Made by a program: the position numbers and the translations under genes. A stretch of DNA of 64,000 nucleotides from Jatrophihabitans_A lederbergiae (GTDB lineage: Bacteria > Actinomycetota > Actinomycetes > Mycobacteriales > Jatrophihabitantaceae): assembly GCF_031845305.1 (NCBI RefSeq), contig NZ_JAVREH010000009.1:1-64000 (forward strand). Reading direction: 5' to 3'. Position 1 is the stretch's first letter. The number at the start of each line of letters is the position of its first letter. Positions 50,551 through 59,872 of this stretch are shown here, in pieces. The notes under the pieces are model-generated. The model was given only the letters and a program-made list of their open reading frames with translations. It made no database searches and was not told the DNA's origin.

Positions 50551-51614
50551 CAGTCGATCCCTTCAGTGCTGCCAGTATTACCAGTGCTCGCCAGGCTTAC
50601 CCGCGCGTCGGCGGCCGCAGCGTCGGTCATCACCAGGTACGTGGGAACCCAGTGCGTGGCGTAGTAATGCCGATTGGCCAAGCAGTCCTTCGCGGCCAGC
50701 AGGTGTGCATCGGCTGACTGACCGAGCACGGGAATCCGCGGGTCGCCGGCCGGGAGCGCCACCGCCATCCGCCGCAGGGACCAGGCCTTGCTCAGTAGCA
50801 GCCCGCTCAGGTGCACGGTGGCGGGATCACCGGCCTCGGGCTCGAACATCGGTGGCTGCAGCAGGGCATCCGTTTCGAGGCCGGGCAGGAAGTCCCCGAG
50901 CCAGCCCGCGAAGTCGGCCGAGGGCAGCACGGTCGCCAGCAGACCGGCCTCGGTGAGCGCCGGCGACAGGAAGTCACCGCCGGACGGTTCGAGACCGAGC
51001 GGGTAGTCGCGGTCCGCACCGAACATCCGCATCGCCGCGTCGGTGAAGGCCTGCTCGGTCGCGAGGTCGCCGGTCAGCCGCGCCGAATCGATGCCGAGCG
51101 TCAGGCTGAACGCCGTATTGCCGTGCACTCCGGTACGGATCGGGAACTGCAGGCTCTGGCCGAAGTACCGCACCAGCCGGCTGCACAACCCGTCACGCAA
51201 CGGTGTCAGCGCCGCGGCCCAGCGCTGCTCATCCGACCCGGGGATGGCCGCGGCCTCGGCATGCAGGCGAAGTACCCAGGCCCAGCCGTACGGCCGGGAG
51301 AAGGTGCCCTGGAGTGTGGTGTCGAAATAGGCCAGTTCTCGCCCGAGCCGCTCCTCGGTGAGGTGCTCGTCGAGAACCCGCCGCGCCTCGTCCGCCCGCT
51401 CCAGGGCCGGCCACCGGTGGCGCAGTCGGATCAGCAGCCAGTGGTTGTGCACGGCGGAATGCCAGTCGTAGCAGCCGAAGAAGACCGGATGCAGGTCCGC
51501 CGGAACCCGGAAGTGCGCGGGACCGTCCATGCCGTGCTCGAGCGCGTACGGGAATTCCCGGTCGACGCAGCTCAACGAGACAGCGAGCAGGTCCGCTGGA
51601 TCGAACAGGTCCAT
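50550..51614 (-). CDS. DUF2891 family protein
   Basis: The protein is about 354 aa. It has FFGCYDWHSAVHNHWLLIRL and EPSGGDFLSPALTEAGLL, the hallmark segments of DUF2891, and a largely (alpha/alpha) helical pattern resembling glycan-processing toroid folds. Typical members carry the conserved His/Asp seen here, but none is biochemically defined as far as I know. It lies 4 nt after the ABC ATPase gene and overlaps the deacetylase gene, so it belongs to the imported-peptide pathway. Confidence 0.82.
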   Translation of the reverse strand: MDLFDPADLLAVSLSCVDREFPYALEHGMDGPAHFRVPADLHPVFFGCYDWHSAVHNHWLLIRLRHRWPALERADEARRVLDEHLTEERLGRELAYFDTTLQGTFSRPYGWAWVLRLHAEAAAIPGSDEQRWAAALTPLRDGLCSRLVRYFGQSLQFPIRTGVHGNTAFSLTLGIDSARLTGDLATEQAFTDAAMRMFGADRDYPLGLEPSGGDFLSPALTEAGLLATVLPSADFAGWLGDFLPGLETDALLQPPMFEPEAGDPATVHLSGLLLSKAWSLRRMAVALPAGDPRIPVLGQSADAHLLAAKDCLANRHYYATHWVPTYLVMTDAAAADARVSLASTGNTGSTEGID

Positions 51615-51618
51615 GGTG

Positions 51619-52650
51619 CTATTCCTTCGCGTGGGTCAACGACAACGCGGTCGGAACCGGTTCGCGAAGCGGAAAGTGGCAGGCGGCCTGATGGCCCGGG
51701 CCGAAGTACGCCAGCGGCGGTTGGACATCGGCGCACAACTGCTGCGCTCGGGGGCAGCGGGTACGGAAACGGCAACCTGAGGGCGGGTCGATCGCCGACG
51801 GCAGCTCACCCCGCACCTGGATCGTGGTCTTGGCCCGCTCACGTACCGGATCAGGAGTCGGGATGGTGTCGATCAGCGCGCGGGTGTAGGGGTGAACCGT
51901 TTCTTTGAAGAGGACGTCGGACGGCCCCCACTCGACCAGCTGGCCGAGGTACATGACGCCGACCTGGTCAGCGATGTAGCGCAACGTCGTCAGGTCGTGC
52001 GAGATGATCAGGTATGTCAGCTGGTGCGCCTGCTGCAGGTCCATCATCAGATTGAGAATCTGCGACCGTACCGAGACATCCAGGGCCGACACCGGCTCGT
52101 CGGCAACGATGACCTGCGGGCTCAGGGCGAGCGCGCGCGCCAGCCCGATACGCTGGCGTTGGCCGCCGGAGAACTCGTGCGGGTGCCTGCTGATCATGCT
52201 GGTCGGCAGGCCCACCTCCGTCAGTAGCTGGGCGACCCGGTCCTTGCGTTCGGCGCGCGTGCCGCGGCGCTGTACGGCCAGCGGCTCGCCGATGATCGCA
52301 CCCACCTTCATCCGGGGGTCGAGTGAGGCGTACGGGTCCTGGAACATCAGCTGCAGCTCGCGGCGGGCCCGGCGACGCTGCTCCCTGGTGCCGGCCCGGA
52401 CATCCACACCGTCGAACTTGATCACGCCACTGGTGGGACGCTCCAGCCCGACGACCAGTCGTCCCAGGGTGGTCTTGCCACAGCCGGACTCGCCGACCAG
52501 GCCGACCGTGCGGCCGCGAGCCAGGCTCATCGACACATCCGAGACGGCGTGCACGACTTGACGGCCGCCGCCGAAGCCGGACGAAGCCGGGTACTCCATC
52601 ACCGCGTTCTGCACCTCGACCAGCGGCGTGTCGATCGCCGTGGCGGTCAT
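51619..52650 (-). CDS. Peptide ABC transporter ATP-binding protein (DppF/OppF type)
   Basis: The protein is about 343 aa. It has Walker A GLVGESGCGKTT, signature FSGGQRQRIGLARAL, Walker B VIVADEPVSALDVS and the C-terminal oligopeptide-transporter extension CRFRTRCPRAQQLC with the Cys set that holds a 4Fe-4S cluster in DppD/F. ATG 52650 overlaps the stop of the DppD gene (ATGA). The frame is open further upstream, but that part is a shadow of the neighbour. Confidence 0.92.
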   Translation of the reverse strand: MTATAIDTPLVEVQNAVMEYPASSGFGGGRQVVHAVSDVSMSLARGRTVGLVGESGCGKTTLGRLVVGLERPTSGVIKFDGVDVRAGTREQRRRARRELQLMFQDPYASLDPRMKVGAIIGEPLAVQRRGTRAERKDRVAQLLTEVGLPTSMISRHPHEFSGGQRQRIGLARALALSPQVIVADEPVSALDVSVRSQILNLMMDLQQAHQLTYLIISHDLTTLRYIADQVGVMYLGQLVEWGPSDVLFKETVHPYTRALIDTIPTPDPVRERAKTTIQVRGELPSAIDPPSGCRFRTRCPRAQQLCADVQPPLAYFGPGHQAACHFPLREPVPTALSLTHAKE

Positions 52651-53657
52651 GACGCCGCTCCGATCGATGCGGCGGTCGCCGTGCCGCCGGCTGGCTTCGC
52701 GGGGTGGTGGCAACCGAAGTGATGCCGACCGGTGCCGCGCCACGACGGGTCGAGGGCGAAGCAGTCCGCTTCGGCGAAGCCGCACCGAGGGGCGAACCTG
52801 CAAGCCCGCAACGGCTTCGACAGATTGGGAGGCAGGCCCTGGATGGTGGCCAGCCGCTCCCCGCGGCGGGTTTCCAGCGTCGGTATCGAGGTCAGCAGCG
52901 CCTCGGTGTAACGGTGTCGGTAGTTGGCGAACAGTGGCCCTGTCGGCGCGAGCTCGGCGAGCCGGCCGGCGTACATGACGGCGACCTCGTCGGTGTGGCC
53001 GGCGACCACGCCCATGTCGTGGGTGATCAGCAGGACGGACATGTTCATGTCGCGCTGCAGTTCGGAGAACAGCCGCAGGATCTGATCTTGCGTGGTCACG
53101 TCCAGCGCGGTCGTCGGTTCGTCGGCTACCAGCAGTTTCGGCTCGCAGATCAGGGCGGTGGCGATCATGACGCGTTGCCGCATGCCTCCTGACAGTTCGT
53201 GCGGGTACCGGTCCAGCTGCTGAGCGGGGCGGGGCAGGCCGACCCGGGCCAGCATCTCTTCGGCGCGGCGGCGAGCGGTCTGCCGCTTGGCCATGCCGTG
53301 GATGAGCAACGGTTCGGCGACCTGCGCACCGATCCGCTGGGTCGGGTTCAGCGCGGTCATCGGGTCCTGGAACACCACTCCGACGCTCCTGCCGCGCACC
53401 TCGCGAGCCTCGGCCTCTTTCAGGCCGACGATGTCCTGGCCAGCGATCTTGATACTGCCGGCCACGACTTGGCCGCCACTGGGCAGCAGACCCAGCACGG
53501 CCAGACCGGTCGTGGACTTACCGCAGCCCGACTCCCCCACCAGGCCCAGCGTGCGGCCGGCGGCGATGTCCAGGGAGATGCCGTCCACCGGGCGCACGGT
53601 CGAACGCCGGGACCGGATGTCTATCGCCAGATCCGAAATCTCAAGAACAGCAGTCAT
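52647..53657 (-). CDS. Peptide ABC transporter ATP-binding protein (DppD/OppD type)
   Basis: This 336-aa protein has Walker A GLVGESGCGKST, signature LSGGMRQRVMIATAL, Walker B LLVADEPTTALDV and the C-terminal CRFAPRCGFAEADCF Cys motif. It partners the DppF-type subunit. It follows the permease gene by 17 nt. It energises uptake of di- or oligopeptides or related amides. Confidence 0.92.
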   Translation of the reverse strand: MTAVLEISDLAIDIRSRRSTVRPVDGISLDIAAGRTLGLVGESGCGKSTTGLAVLGLLPSGGQVVAGSIKIAGQDIVGLKEAEAREVRGRSVGVVFQDPMTALNPTQRIGAQVAEPLLIHGMAKRQTARRRAEEMLARVGLPRPAQQLDRYPHELSGGMRQRVMIATALICEPKLLVADEPTTALDVTTQDQILRLFSELQRDMNMSVLLITHDMGVVAGHTDEVAVMYAGRLAELAPTGPLFANYRHRYTEALLTSIPTLETRRGERLATIQGLPPNLSKPLRACRFAPRCGFAEADCFALDPSWRGTGRHHFGCHHPAKPAGGTATAASIGAAS

Positions 53658-53674
53658 CTTCGCGCTCCAGATGA

Positions 53675-54613
53675 TCAGAGACGGCGCTGCGCGCGCAGCC
53701 CGACGGCGTCACGCAGCCCGTCACCGATGAGGTTGAAGGACAGGACGGTGATGATGATGGCGATGCCGGACGGATAGATCAGCCACCAGAAGCCCGAGTA
53801 GGTGTAGTTCAGGCCGTCCGACAGCATGCCGCCCCAGTTAGCGGCCGGTGGTGGAATGCCTAGTCCCAGAAAGGAGATCGCGGCGATGGCGAGGATGGCA
53901 TCGGCCACCTGGAACGTCGCGTTGACGACGATGGTGCCGATGACGTTGGGTACCAGGTGCCGGAAGATGACCCGCGGCCCGCGCCCACCCATCACCCGGA
54001 CGGCCTGGATATAGTCGCGGGTGCGCAGTGAGAGCGTCTCGCCCCGGACCAGCCTGGCCGGTGCCAGCCAGGCAAGCAGGCCCAGCACCAGGATCAGCAT
54101 GGTGACGCTCGGGCGGAACACGGTCGCGAGGAACATCAGCAGGAACAGCGCGGGAATCGACATCACGCTGTCGACGATGCGCATCATCAGCGAGTCGACG
54201 AGGCCGCCGCAGTAGCCGGCGATGGTGCCCCACAGCACACCGACCACGATCGCCACGATCGCCGCGCCGAGTGCGATCTCCAGCGAGGTCTGACCACCGA
54301 GCATCAGCCGGCCCAGCTCGTCGTAGCCGACCTGGTCGGTGCCCAGCGGATGCCCGGCGCCGGGTGGCAGGGTCTGGTTCGTCAGGTTGGTGTGCACCTG
54401 GTCGGTGTGATACACCAGCGGGCCGCCGAAGCAGAAGAGAACCATGCCTACGAACAACAGCATTCCGAGGACGGCCAGCTTGTTCTCGGCGAACGTGCGC
54501 AGCACTACCCTGGCGGGTCGCGCGGACGGGCTCGGGTCATCGGTGTCCGCGACCGGCAGCTCCCCGGCTGGCAGCCCCGCGGCCGGTGTCTGCTCCGGCA
54601 GGTCAACGGTCAT
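53675..54613 (-). CDS. Peptide ABC transporter permease (DppC/OppC type)
   Basis: This 312-aa protein has six helices. It shows the DppC N-terminal module ENKLAVLGMLLFVGMVLFCFGGPLVYH, the HPLGTDQVGYDELGRLMLGGQTSLEIAL segment and the EAA loop RDYIQAVRVMGGRGPRVIFRHLVPNVIG. An N-terminal cytoplasmic extension of about 35 residues is Pro/Ala-rich. It forms the channel with the DppB-type permease upstream. Confidence 0.92.
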   Translation of the reverse strand: MTVDLPEQTPAAGLPAGELPVADTDDPSPSARPARVVLRTFAENKLAVLGMLLFVGMVLFCFGGPLVYHTDQVHTNLTNQTLPPGAGHPLGTDQVGYDELGRLMLGGQTSLEIALGAAIVAIVVGVLWGTIAGYCGGLVDSLMMRIVDSVMSIPALFLLMFLATVFRPSVTMLILVLGLLAWLAPARLVRGETLSLRTRDYIQAVRVMGGRGPRVIFRHLVPNVIGTIVVNATFQVADAILAIAAISFLGLGIPPPAANWGGMLSDGLNYTYSGFWWLIYPSGIAIIITVLSFNLIGDGLRDAVGLRAQRRL

Positions 54614-54640
54614 CGGACACCATCGTCTCTTCGCGTGGGT

Positions 54641-55591
54641 TCAGCCATGCGCGTGCCGGATTCGCGGATCGAGCAGCGCATACCCGATGTCGGCCAGCAC
54701 CGAGCCCAGGACGGTCGCGATCGCGACGACCAGAGTCACGGCGAGCAGAACGGGGTAGTCCTGGGTCACGGCCGCGTTGTAGAAGAGCAGGCCCATGCCG
54801 GGAAAGTTGAACACCCGCTCGGTGATCAGCGTCCCGGACAGGATGAACGGCAACGACAGGCCGAGCAGCGTGAGGATCGGTGAGATGGCGTTGCGCAGCA
54901 CATGACCGAACAGCACCCGTGCCGTCGAGGCGCCCTTGGCCCGAGCCGTACGGACGTAGTCCTGCGTCAGGTTGTCGATGGTCGATGAGCGCATGTAACG
55001 GCTGTAGAGCGCCACCGAGATGAGCGCGATCGTGGCGATGGGAAGGACCAGGCCGGACGGCTGCGCAAGCACGGCGGCGATCGACCCCTGGGGTGCCTGG
55101 GCCGGTAGGAAGCCGAGCTTCACCGAGAAGAACAGCACCAGGATGAGCGACAGCCAGAACGAGGGCGTGGAGTACAGCACGAACGTCACCGCGGTGGCGA
55201 GGTAGTCCGTCAGTCGATTGCGCCGGACGGCCTGCAGCGTCCCGAGCGGGATCGCGATCAGTACCGCGATGGCGACCGAGACGCCGGCCAGCAGCGCCGT
55301 CTTGGGCAGGCGGTCCTTGAGCAGGTCCAGCACCGTCGAGTTCTCCTTGTAGGAGTAACCCAGATCGCCGCGGAACAGCTCACCCAGCCAGGTGAGGTAC
55401 TGCTGCGGCAGGCTCTTGTCGAAGCCGTGCTGCTTGTTGAAGGACTCGACCGCGGTCGGAGTCGCCTGCACGCCGAGCTCCGCTCTCGCCGGTCCGCCGG
55501 GCAGCAGGTGGATCAGGACGAACACGATGATCGTGACGATGAACAGCACGACGATCGCCTGCAGTACTCGGCGGCCCAGAAAGCGAATCAT
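54641..55591 (-). CDS. Peptide ABC transporter permease (DppB/OppB type)
   Basis: This 316-aa protein begins with the DppB signature RFLGRRVLQAIVVLFIVTIIVFVLIHLLPGGPA. It has six helices and the EAA loop DYVRTARAKGASTARVLFGHVLRNAISPILT. It follows the binding-protein gene by 7 nt, so importer genes are in the canonical order binding protein, B, C, D, F. Confidence 0.92.
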   Translation of the reverse strand: MIRFLGRRVLQAIVVLFIVTIIVFVLIHLLPGGPARAELGVQATPTAVESFNKQHGFDKSLPQQYLTWLGELFRGDLGYSYKENSTVLDLLKDRLPKTALLAGVSVAIAVLIAIPLGTLQAVRRNRLTDYLATAVTFVLYSTPSFWLSLILVLFFSVKLGFLPAQAPQGSIAAVLAQPSGLVLPIATIALISVALYSRYMRSSTIDNLTQDYVRTARAKGASTARVLFGHVLRNAISPILTLLGLSLPFILSGTLITERVFNFPGMGLLFYNAAVTQDYPVLLAVTLVVAIATVLGSVLADIGYALLDPRIRHAHG

Positions 55592-55598
55592 GCACAGG

Positions 55599-57419
55599 TC
55601 ATTTCGTCAGCTGCCAATCCTCAGGCGTCACCGAGAGGATGGGACTCTGCTTGCCGATGTCGACGCCGGCGAGCCGGTTGGACACGGCTGAGATGCGGTA
55701 CAGCTCGGACGGCATCCACAGCACGGGCACCTGGCTGGCGAGGTCGTTCGCCACGTTGACCACCGCGTTGGGGTCGTTCTTGTGGACGGCCGCGGCGATG
55801 AGCGCGTCGGAGTTCGAGTTGGAGTATCCGCCGTAGTTGGAGCCGGCGCCGGTGGCGAAGAGCTGGTCACCGGACGGGTAGGGGTTGATGCCATAGATCC
55901 AGCCACCACCCCAGTTGATGATCTGCCACTTGCACTTGCTGTCATTGGGCTTGCACGGCGCGGCGTCGGCCAGCACCGTGTTGAACGGTGCCTGGTTGAG
56001 GTTCAGCGAGATGCCAGCAGCCGAGAAGTCCGACTTCATGGCCTGCATCTCCTGGTCGACGGTGACCAGGCCGGAGCTGTATTCGAGGTTGAACTGCAGC
56101 TTGGTGCCGGCGGCAATGCCCACCCCGCACTGGTTGGCTCCCGTTCCCGGGCTGGCGCAGACCGAGGTGCCGTTGGGTGTCACCGTCCAGCCGTGCGAGC
56201 TGAGCAGGGTCTTCGCCTTGTCGGGGTTGTACGGCAGGGCCTTGGAGGGATCGTAGGCCTTGACGAACGCGCTGATCTGGATGGGCCCCGAGTTGAGGCT
56301 GCCGGTGCCGCGCAGCGGGCCCTTGATGAAGGCGTCCTGGTTGACCAGGGACTGCATCGCCTGCCGGATGTAGAGCTGCTTGACCAGTGGCCCGGACTGC
56401 GGCTGGTTGAAGTTCAGGGCGATGAAGTTGGTCCCCCACGACTGCCACGGATCGATCCGGTAGCCGCTCTGCTTGAGGACGTTCTCCTGGCTCTTCTCCT
56501 GCACCGGCAGGTAGCCGTAGTCGATCGTCTTGCCCGACCGGATCACGTTGAGCTCGGTCGTCTCCGAGGTGAAGGGCTGCTCGACGAACTTGGCCAGATG
56601 TGGCTTGTTGGGTCCTGAGTACCCGGGGTTGGGTACGAATTCGGCATAGCCGTCGGTGCGGTAAGTACTCAGCACCCAGGGGCCGTTGACCGTCTTCCAC
56701 AGCGGGTTCTTGCCGTAGCTGCTGACATCGCTGGATTGCTTGTCCAGGAAGGTGTAAACCTGCTTCGCGCTGGCGGGATTGCGGTCGAGGTCACCGACCG
56801 TCCCGGTCAGCGAGGTCTTGTCCCAGACATGCTGTGGAATCGGCGCGATCTGCGCGAGCTCGTTGTAGTTGAACCACTGGGGGTTGTAGGCCTCGCTCAG
56901 CTTGAGCGTAAAGGTCTTGTCGTCCACGGCGGTGAACTTGGTGATGTTGTCGGGGAATTCTCCCGGGATGTAGCCGGCCGCGACAGTCTTGTTGGCACGG
57001 AAGAGGTTGATCCAGAACTCGACGTCGCGAGTCGTCACCGGCTTGCCGTCGGACCACTTGTAGTCGTTCAGGGTCACGCTGACCTCGGTATTGCCCGCGC
57101 TGTAGACGGCGTCCTTGGCCAGGCTCAACTTGGGGTCGATGACCGGCTGGCCGTCCTTGCCGATCCAGTAGAGAGATCGGTAGGACAGCCGGTTGAACTG
57201 CTCGATGTTGGCGATGCTCTGATGAATCGGCGTCATCATCGGAAAGATGTAGTCGGGCTTGCCACCAGCGCTCTCGGCAAAGGTAGCGGTACCGCCCTCG
57301 ATCGGCTTACCGGTCGGGGCCTTGCCGTTGGCCGTGGAGTTGCCGCCGGTACAGGCGGTTGCGAGCACCGCTATGGCAGCTACGGCCGCCAGCGGTAGCA
57401 CTCGAAGTGTGGACAACAC
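55599..57419 (-). CDS. Peptide-binding lipoprotein, SBP family 5 (DppA/OppA type)
   Basis: The protein is 606 aa. The signal peptide ends in lipobox LATAC (Cys23). The SBP_bac_5 fold is shown by GGTATFAESAGGKPDYIFPM, VSVTLNDYKWSDGKPVTTRDVEFWINLFRANK, and QLYIRQAMQSLVNQDAFIKGPLRGTG. The insert CASPGTGANQCG and the CKPNDSKCKW pair may form disulfides. It heads the seven-gene operon, and a FadR-like site lies 68-80 nt upstream. The linked pyroglutamyl peptidase suggests the ligand is a pyroglutamyl or Gln/Glu-rich peptide (inference). Confidence 0.9.
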   Translation of the reverse strand: MLSTLRVLPLAAVAAIAVLATACTGGNSTANGKAPTGKPIEGGTATFAESAGGKPDYIFPMMTPIHQSIANIEQFNRLSYRSLYWIGKDGQPVIDPKLSLAKDAVYSAGNTEVSVTLNDYKWSDGKPVTTRDVEFWINLFRANKTVAAGYIPGEFPDNITKFTAVDDKTFTLKLSEAYNPQWFNYNELAQIAPIPQHVWDKTSLTGTVGDLDRNPASAKQVYTFLDKQSSDVSSYGKNPLWKTVNGPWVLSTYRTDGYAEFVPNPGYSGPNKPHLAKFVEQPFTSETTELNVIRSGKTIDYGYLPVQEKSQENVLKQSGYRIDPWQSWGTNFIALNFNQPQSGPLVKQLYIRQAMQSLVNQDAFIKGPLRGTGSLNSGPIQISAFVKAYDPSKALPYNPDKAKTLLSSHGWTVTPNGTSVCASPGTGANQCGVGIAAGTKLQFNLEYSSGLVTVDQEMQAMKSDFSAAGISLNLNQAPFNTVLADAAPCKPNDSKCKWQIINWGGGWIYGINPYPSGDQLFATGAGSNYGGYSNSNSDALIAAAVHKNDPNAVVNVANDLASQVPVLWMPSELYRISAVSNRLAGVDIGKQSPILSVTPEDWQLTK

Positions 57420-57486
57420 AAAGGACTCCTTGGTGTCGAGGCAGGGGGCCTGAGGCGGCCCACCTGGGCTGAAGGAACCCTAACGA

Positions 57487-57499
57487 ATCGTTGAACGAT
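57487..57499. promoter_or_regulatory. FadR/FCD-type operator before the peptide-importer operon
   Basis: ATCGT-TGA-ACGAT is a perfect 5-3-5 palindrome and contains TCGTTGAACGA, which fits TNGTNNNACNA for GntR/FadR-type regulators. It lies in the 98-nt gap between pxpA and the binding-protein gene. A nearly identical block lies at 59030-59054. Confidence 0.7.
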
Positions 57500-57517
57500 C
57501 CGACAAGAGATCGATAG

Positions 57518-58294
57518 TTACGATCGTGTGTCCGCCCCGACGTCCGACACGAATGGGGCCAAATCAACGTTTGCCGCCCGCAGGGCGTCGCGGACCGCCC
57601 GCGCGATCCGCACCGCCCCAGGGGTGTCACCGTGGATGCACACGGTCGCGAGCTCGACGTCGATGACCGATCCGGACGCCGTGACCACCGTTGCCTCGGT
57701 TGCCATCCGTACCACCCGGGCCGCCACGGCGTCCGGGTCGGTGAGCACCGCGCCGGGCTGGCCGCGCGGCACGAGCTGCCCGTCGTCGGTGTACGCGCGG
57801 TCGGCGAATCCCTCGGTGTAGCAATGAATTCCAAGTTCGGCGGCGACGCGGCCGGCCGCGGAACCGGGCAACGTGAGGAGCGGCAGCGGCGTGTGGAACT
57901 GGGCAATCGCCGTCAGCACGGTCCTGGCCAGGCTCTCGTCGACGGCCATCTCGTTGTACAGCGCACCGTGCGGCTTGACGTAGCTGACGCGGCCGCCGGC
58001 CGCCGTGGCGAGGGCGTCCAGTGCTCCGAGCTGGTACAGCACGTCGGCGGTGAGCTCCTCCGGTGTCAGCGCGACATGCCGGCGGCCGAAGCCGCGCAGG
58101 TCCGGATAGGCGACGTGAGCGCCGATGGCGATGCCGCGCGAGATGGCGGCGCGGGCTGTGCGGTGGATGGTGACCGGGTCGCCGGCGTGGAATCCGCAGG
58201 CGATGTTCGCGCTGGTGACGACGTCGAGAACGGCCTCGTCATCGCCCATTCGCCAGGCTCCGTAAGCCTCTCCCAGATCGCTGTTGAGGTCCAT
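57518..58294 (-). CDS. pxpA: 5-oxoprolinase subunit A (LamB/YcsF family)
   Basis: This 258-aa protein opens MDLNSDLGEAYGAWRMGDDEAVLDVVTSANIACGFHAGDP, the LamB/YcsF hallmark. It continues with GAHVAYPDLRGFGRR, YVKPHGALYN, EGFADRAY and VCIHGDTPGAV. PxpA with PxpB and PxpC hydrolyses 5-oxoproline to glutamate using ATP. It follows the pyroglutamyl peptidase gene by 6 nt on the minus strand, while pxpBC lie on the opposite side behind the GntR gene. Confidence 0.95.
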   Translation of the reverse strand: MDLNSDLGEAYGAWRMGDDEAVLDVVTSANIACGFHAGDPVTIHRTARAAISRGIAIGAHVAYPDLRGFGRRHVALTPEELTADVLYQLGALDALATAAGGRVSYVKPHGALYNEMAVDESLARTVLTAIAQFHTPLPLLTLPGSAAGRVAAELGIHCYTEGFADRAYTDDGQLVPRGQPGAVLTDPDAVAARVVRMATEATVVTASGSVIDVELATVCIHGDTPGAVRIARAVRDALRAANVDLAPFVSDVGADTRS

Positions 58295-58300
58295 CCCGTC

Positions 58301-58993
58301 TCAGGCGATCGCGCCGGCGGCGAGGGTGCCCGTGCCGTACGAGCGCTCGGGATGCAGCGTGAGCTCGATGGCTGCCAGCAGGCCGCGCCGCATCGTGGCC
58401 AGCTCCATGGTGGGCTGCCCGACCGGCTGGCTGCCGGCTGACACCGCGGCCGACTCGGGTGTGTCGGGAATGTGGATGAAACCTGCCGGAATACCGCGTC
58501 GCTCCCCGGCAGCGGCGACGAGGTAGAAGAGCTGATTGCACAGATACGTTCCCGCAGTGTCGGAGATGTGGCCGGGAATCGTGGACCGCTGCCAGTCGCT
58601 GAGGATCGCCCTGATCGGCAGGCCGGAGAAGTGACCGGCCGGCCCGGACGGATCGATCGGGGCGTCGGTCAGCAGCACCCCGGCGTGGTCGGGCACCGGA
58701 AAGTCCCGGACGTTGATCGCGATCCGCTCCAACGAGAGCGCGGGCCGTCCCGGCGCCAGGCCGAGCGACACGATCGCCGACGGGTTCAACTCGTCGAGCG
58801 CGGCGCTCAGCTCGGCTGCCACCGTGTGGGTACTGGTCGCGAACACCCTGGCGACGACCGGCACCCCGTCGATCACCTCCCCTGCCAGCGAGTGGGCAAG
58901 GTCCGCACTGGGGTTACGGGTATGGGCGCCGAAGGGTCCGAACCCGGTGACGAGCACGGGTCCCGCCGTCGCGCCGGCAATCGTGTCCGACAT
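58301..58993 (-). CDS. pcp: Pyrrolidone-carboxylate (pyroglutamyl) peptidase, family C15
   Basis: This 230-aa protein has the C15 triad: Glu89 in LSLERIAINVRDF, Cys152 in TYLCNQLFY and His174 in GFIHIPDTP. The start VLVTGFGPFGAHTRNPSA is typical. ATG 58993 is chosen; a frame to 59050 crosses the operator and is unlikely. It releases N-terminal pyroglutamate from peptides, the substrate of PxpABC, so pcp-pxpA is a two-step unit. A FadR-like site lies 38-50 nt upstream. Confidence 0.94.
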   Translation of the reverse strand: MSDTIAGATAGPVLVTGFGPFGAHTRNPSADLAHSLAGEVIDGVPVVARVFATSTHTVAAELSAALDELNPSAIVSLGLAPGRPALSLERIAINVRDFPVPDHAGVLLTDAPIDPSGPAGHFSGLPIRAILSDWQRSTIPGHISDTAGTYLCNQLFYLVAAAGERRGIPAGFIHIPDTPESAAVSAGSQPVGQPTMELATMRRGLLAAIELTLHPERSYGTGTLAAGAIA

Positions 58994-59030
58994 GTCATCG
59001 CCTTTCTGCGAGCTTGTGGCACTGTAACCA

Positions 59031-59043
59031 ATCGTTGAACAAT
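59031..59043. promoter_or_regulatory. FadR/FCD-type operator between pcp and the GntR-pxpBC operon
   Basis: ATCGT-TGA-ACAAT matches the site at 57487-57499 with one change and fits TNGTNNNACNA. The wider block (59030-59054) is conserved with the one upstream of the importer: AATCGTTGAAC, then one change, ATCC, two changes, CAAGAG. An extra TTGAA-N6-TTCAA dyad overlaps it. Confidence 0.7.
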
Positions 59044-59149
59044 CCTTCAAGAGGCCGGTTCGGCAGGGTCATCGTCTGTACGATGCTGCAGATGACCGGC
59101 GGGACCGGCCTGAGACGCGGAACGGTCCCGAGAGAGGACCCAGCACACG

Positions 59150-59872
59150 ATGAACAGCGCAGGCCCGGTGTCCGCCGTGCTCCAGAGCGAGCGCGGCCGG
59201 TTGCTGCGCTCCGGAACCGCCGAGCGGGTCACCGAGATCCTCCGCGAGCAGATCACCGGCGGGCTGTTAGCGCCGGGCGTCCGGCTGTCGGAGGAGAGCA
59301 TCGGCGAGGCGCTGGGAGTATCGCGCAACACGCTGCGGGAGGCATTCCGGCTGCTGAGCCACGAAGGACTGGTGGTGCACGAGCTGCACCGTGGGGTCTT
59401 CGTGCGGGTGCTCACCGCGGCCGACGTGACGGACCTGTACCTGCTGCGGCAGGTCGTGGAGGGCGCCGCTGTGCGCTCCGCCGCGCGGGGCGAGCTGGGC
59501 ACTCTGATCGCCACCGTCGAGCAGGCCGAGGCCGCCGCGGCCGGCAGGCGCTGGGGCGAGGTGGCCACGTTCGACCTGCAGTTCCACCAGGAGTTGGTGA
59601 GCCTGGCGGGCAGCCCCCGACTGGACAGCCTGATGCGGCGGCTGCTGGCCGAGCTGAGGTTGGCATTCCACGTGATGTCGCACCCCGGCGAGTTCCACGA
59701 GCCGTACCTGCTGCGCAACCGCAGCCTGGTGAGTTTGCTGCAGGCCGGCAGGGCCGACGAGGCGGCGGCCGAATTGCGGGCCTACCTGGAGGACGCCGAA
59801 GCCCAACTGCTGAACGCCTTCCAGCAGCGGGATGCCGGCGCCTCGACGGAGCGCAAACCCCAGCATCGATGA
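59150..59872 (+). CDS. GntR-family regulator, FCD (FadR) subfamily; pyroglutamate regulon
   Basis: This 240-aa protein has an N-terminal winged HTH (RVTEILREQITGGLLAPGVRLSEESIGEALGVSRNTLREAFRLLSHEGLV) and a C-terminal FCD domain with metal-type residues (LRQVVEGAAVRSAARGE; FDLQFHQELVSLAGSPRL; HEPYLLRNRSLVSLL). It is translated with pxpB (ATGA overlap) and divergent from pcp. The two matching operators suggest that it controls importer, pcp-pxpA and its own operon, with pyroglutamate or glutamate as probable effector (inference). Confidence 0.9.
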   Translation: MNSAGPVSAVLQSERGRLLRSGTAERVTEILREQITGGLLAPGVRLSEESIGEALGVSRNTLREAFRLLSHEGLVVHELHRGVFVRVLTAADVTDLYLLRQVVEGAAVRSAARGELGTLIATVEQAEAAAAGRRWGEVATFDLQFHQELVSLAGSPRLDSLMRRLLAELRLAFHVMSHPGEFHEPYLLRNRSLVSLLQAGRADEAAAELRAYLEDAEAQLLNAFQQRDAGASTERKPQHR

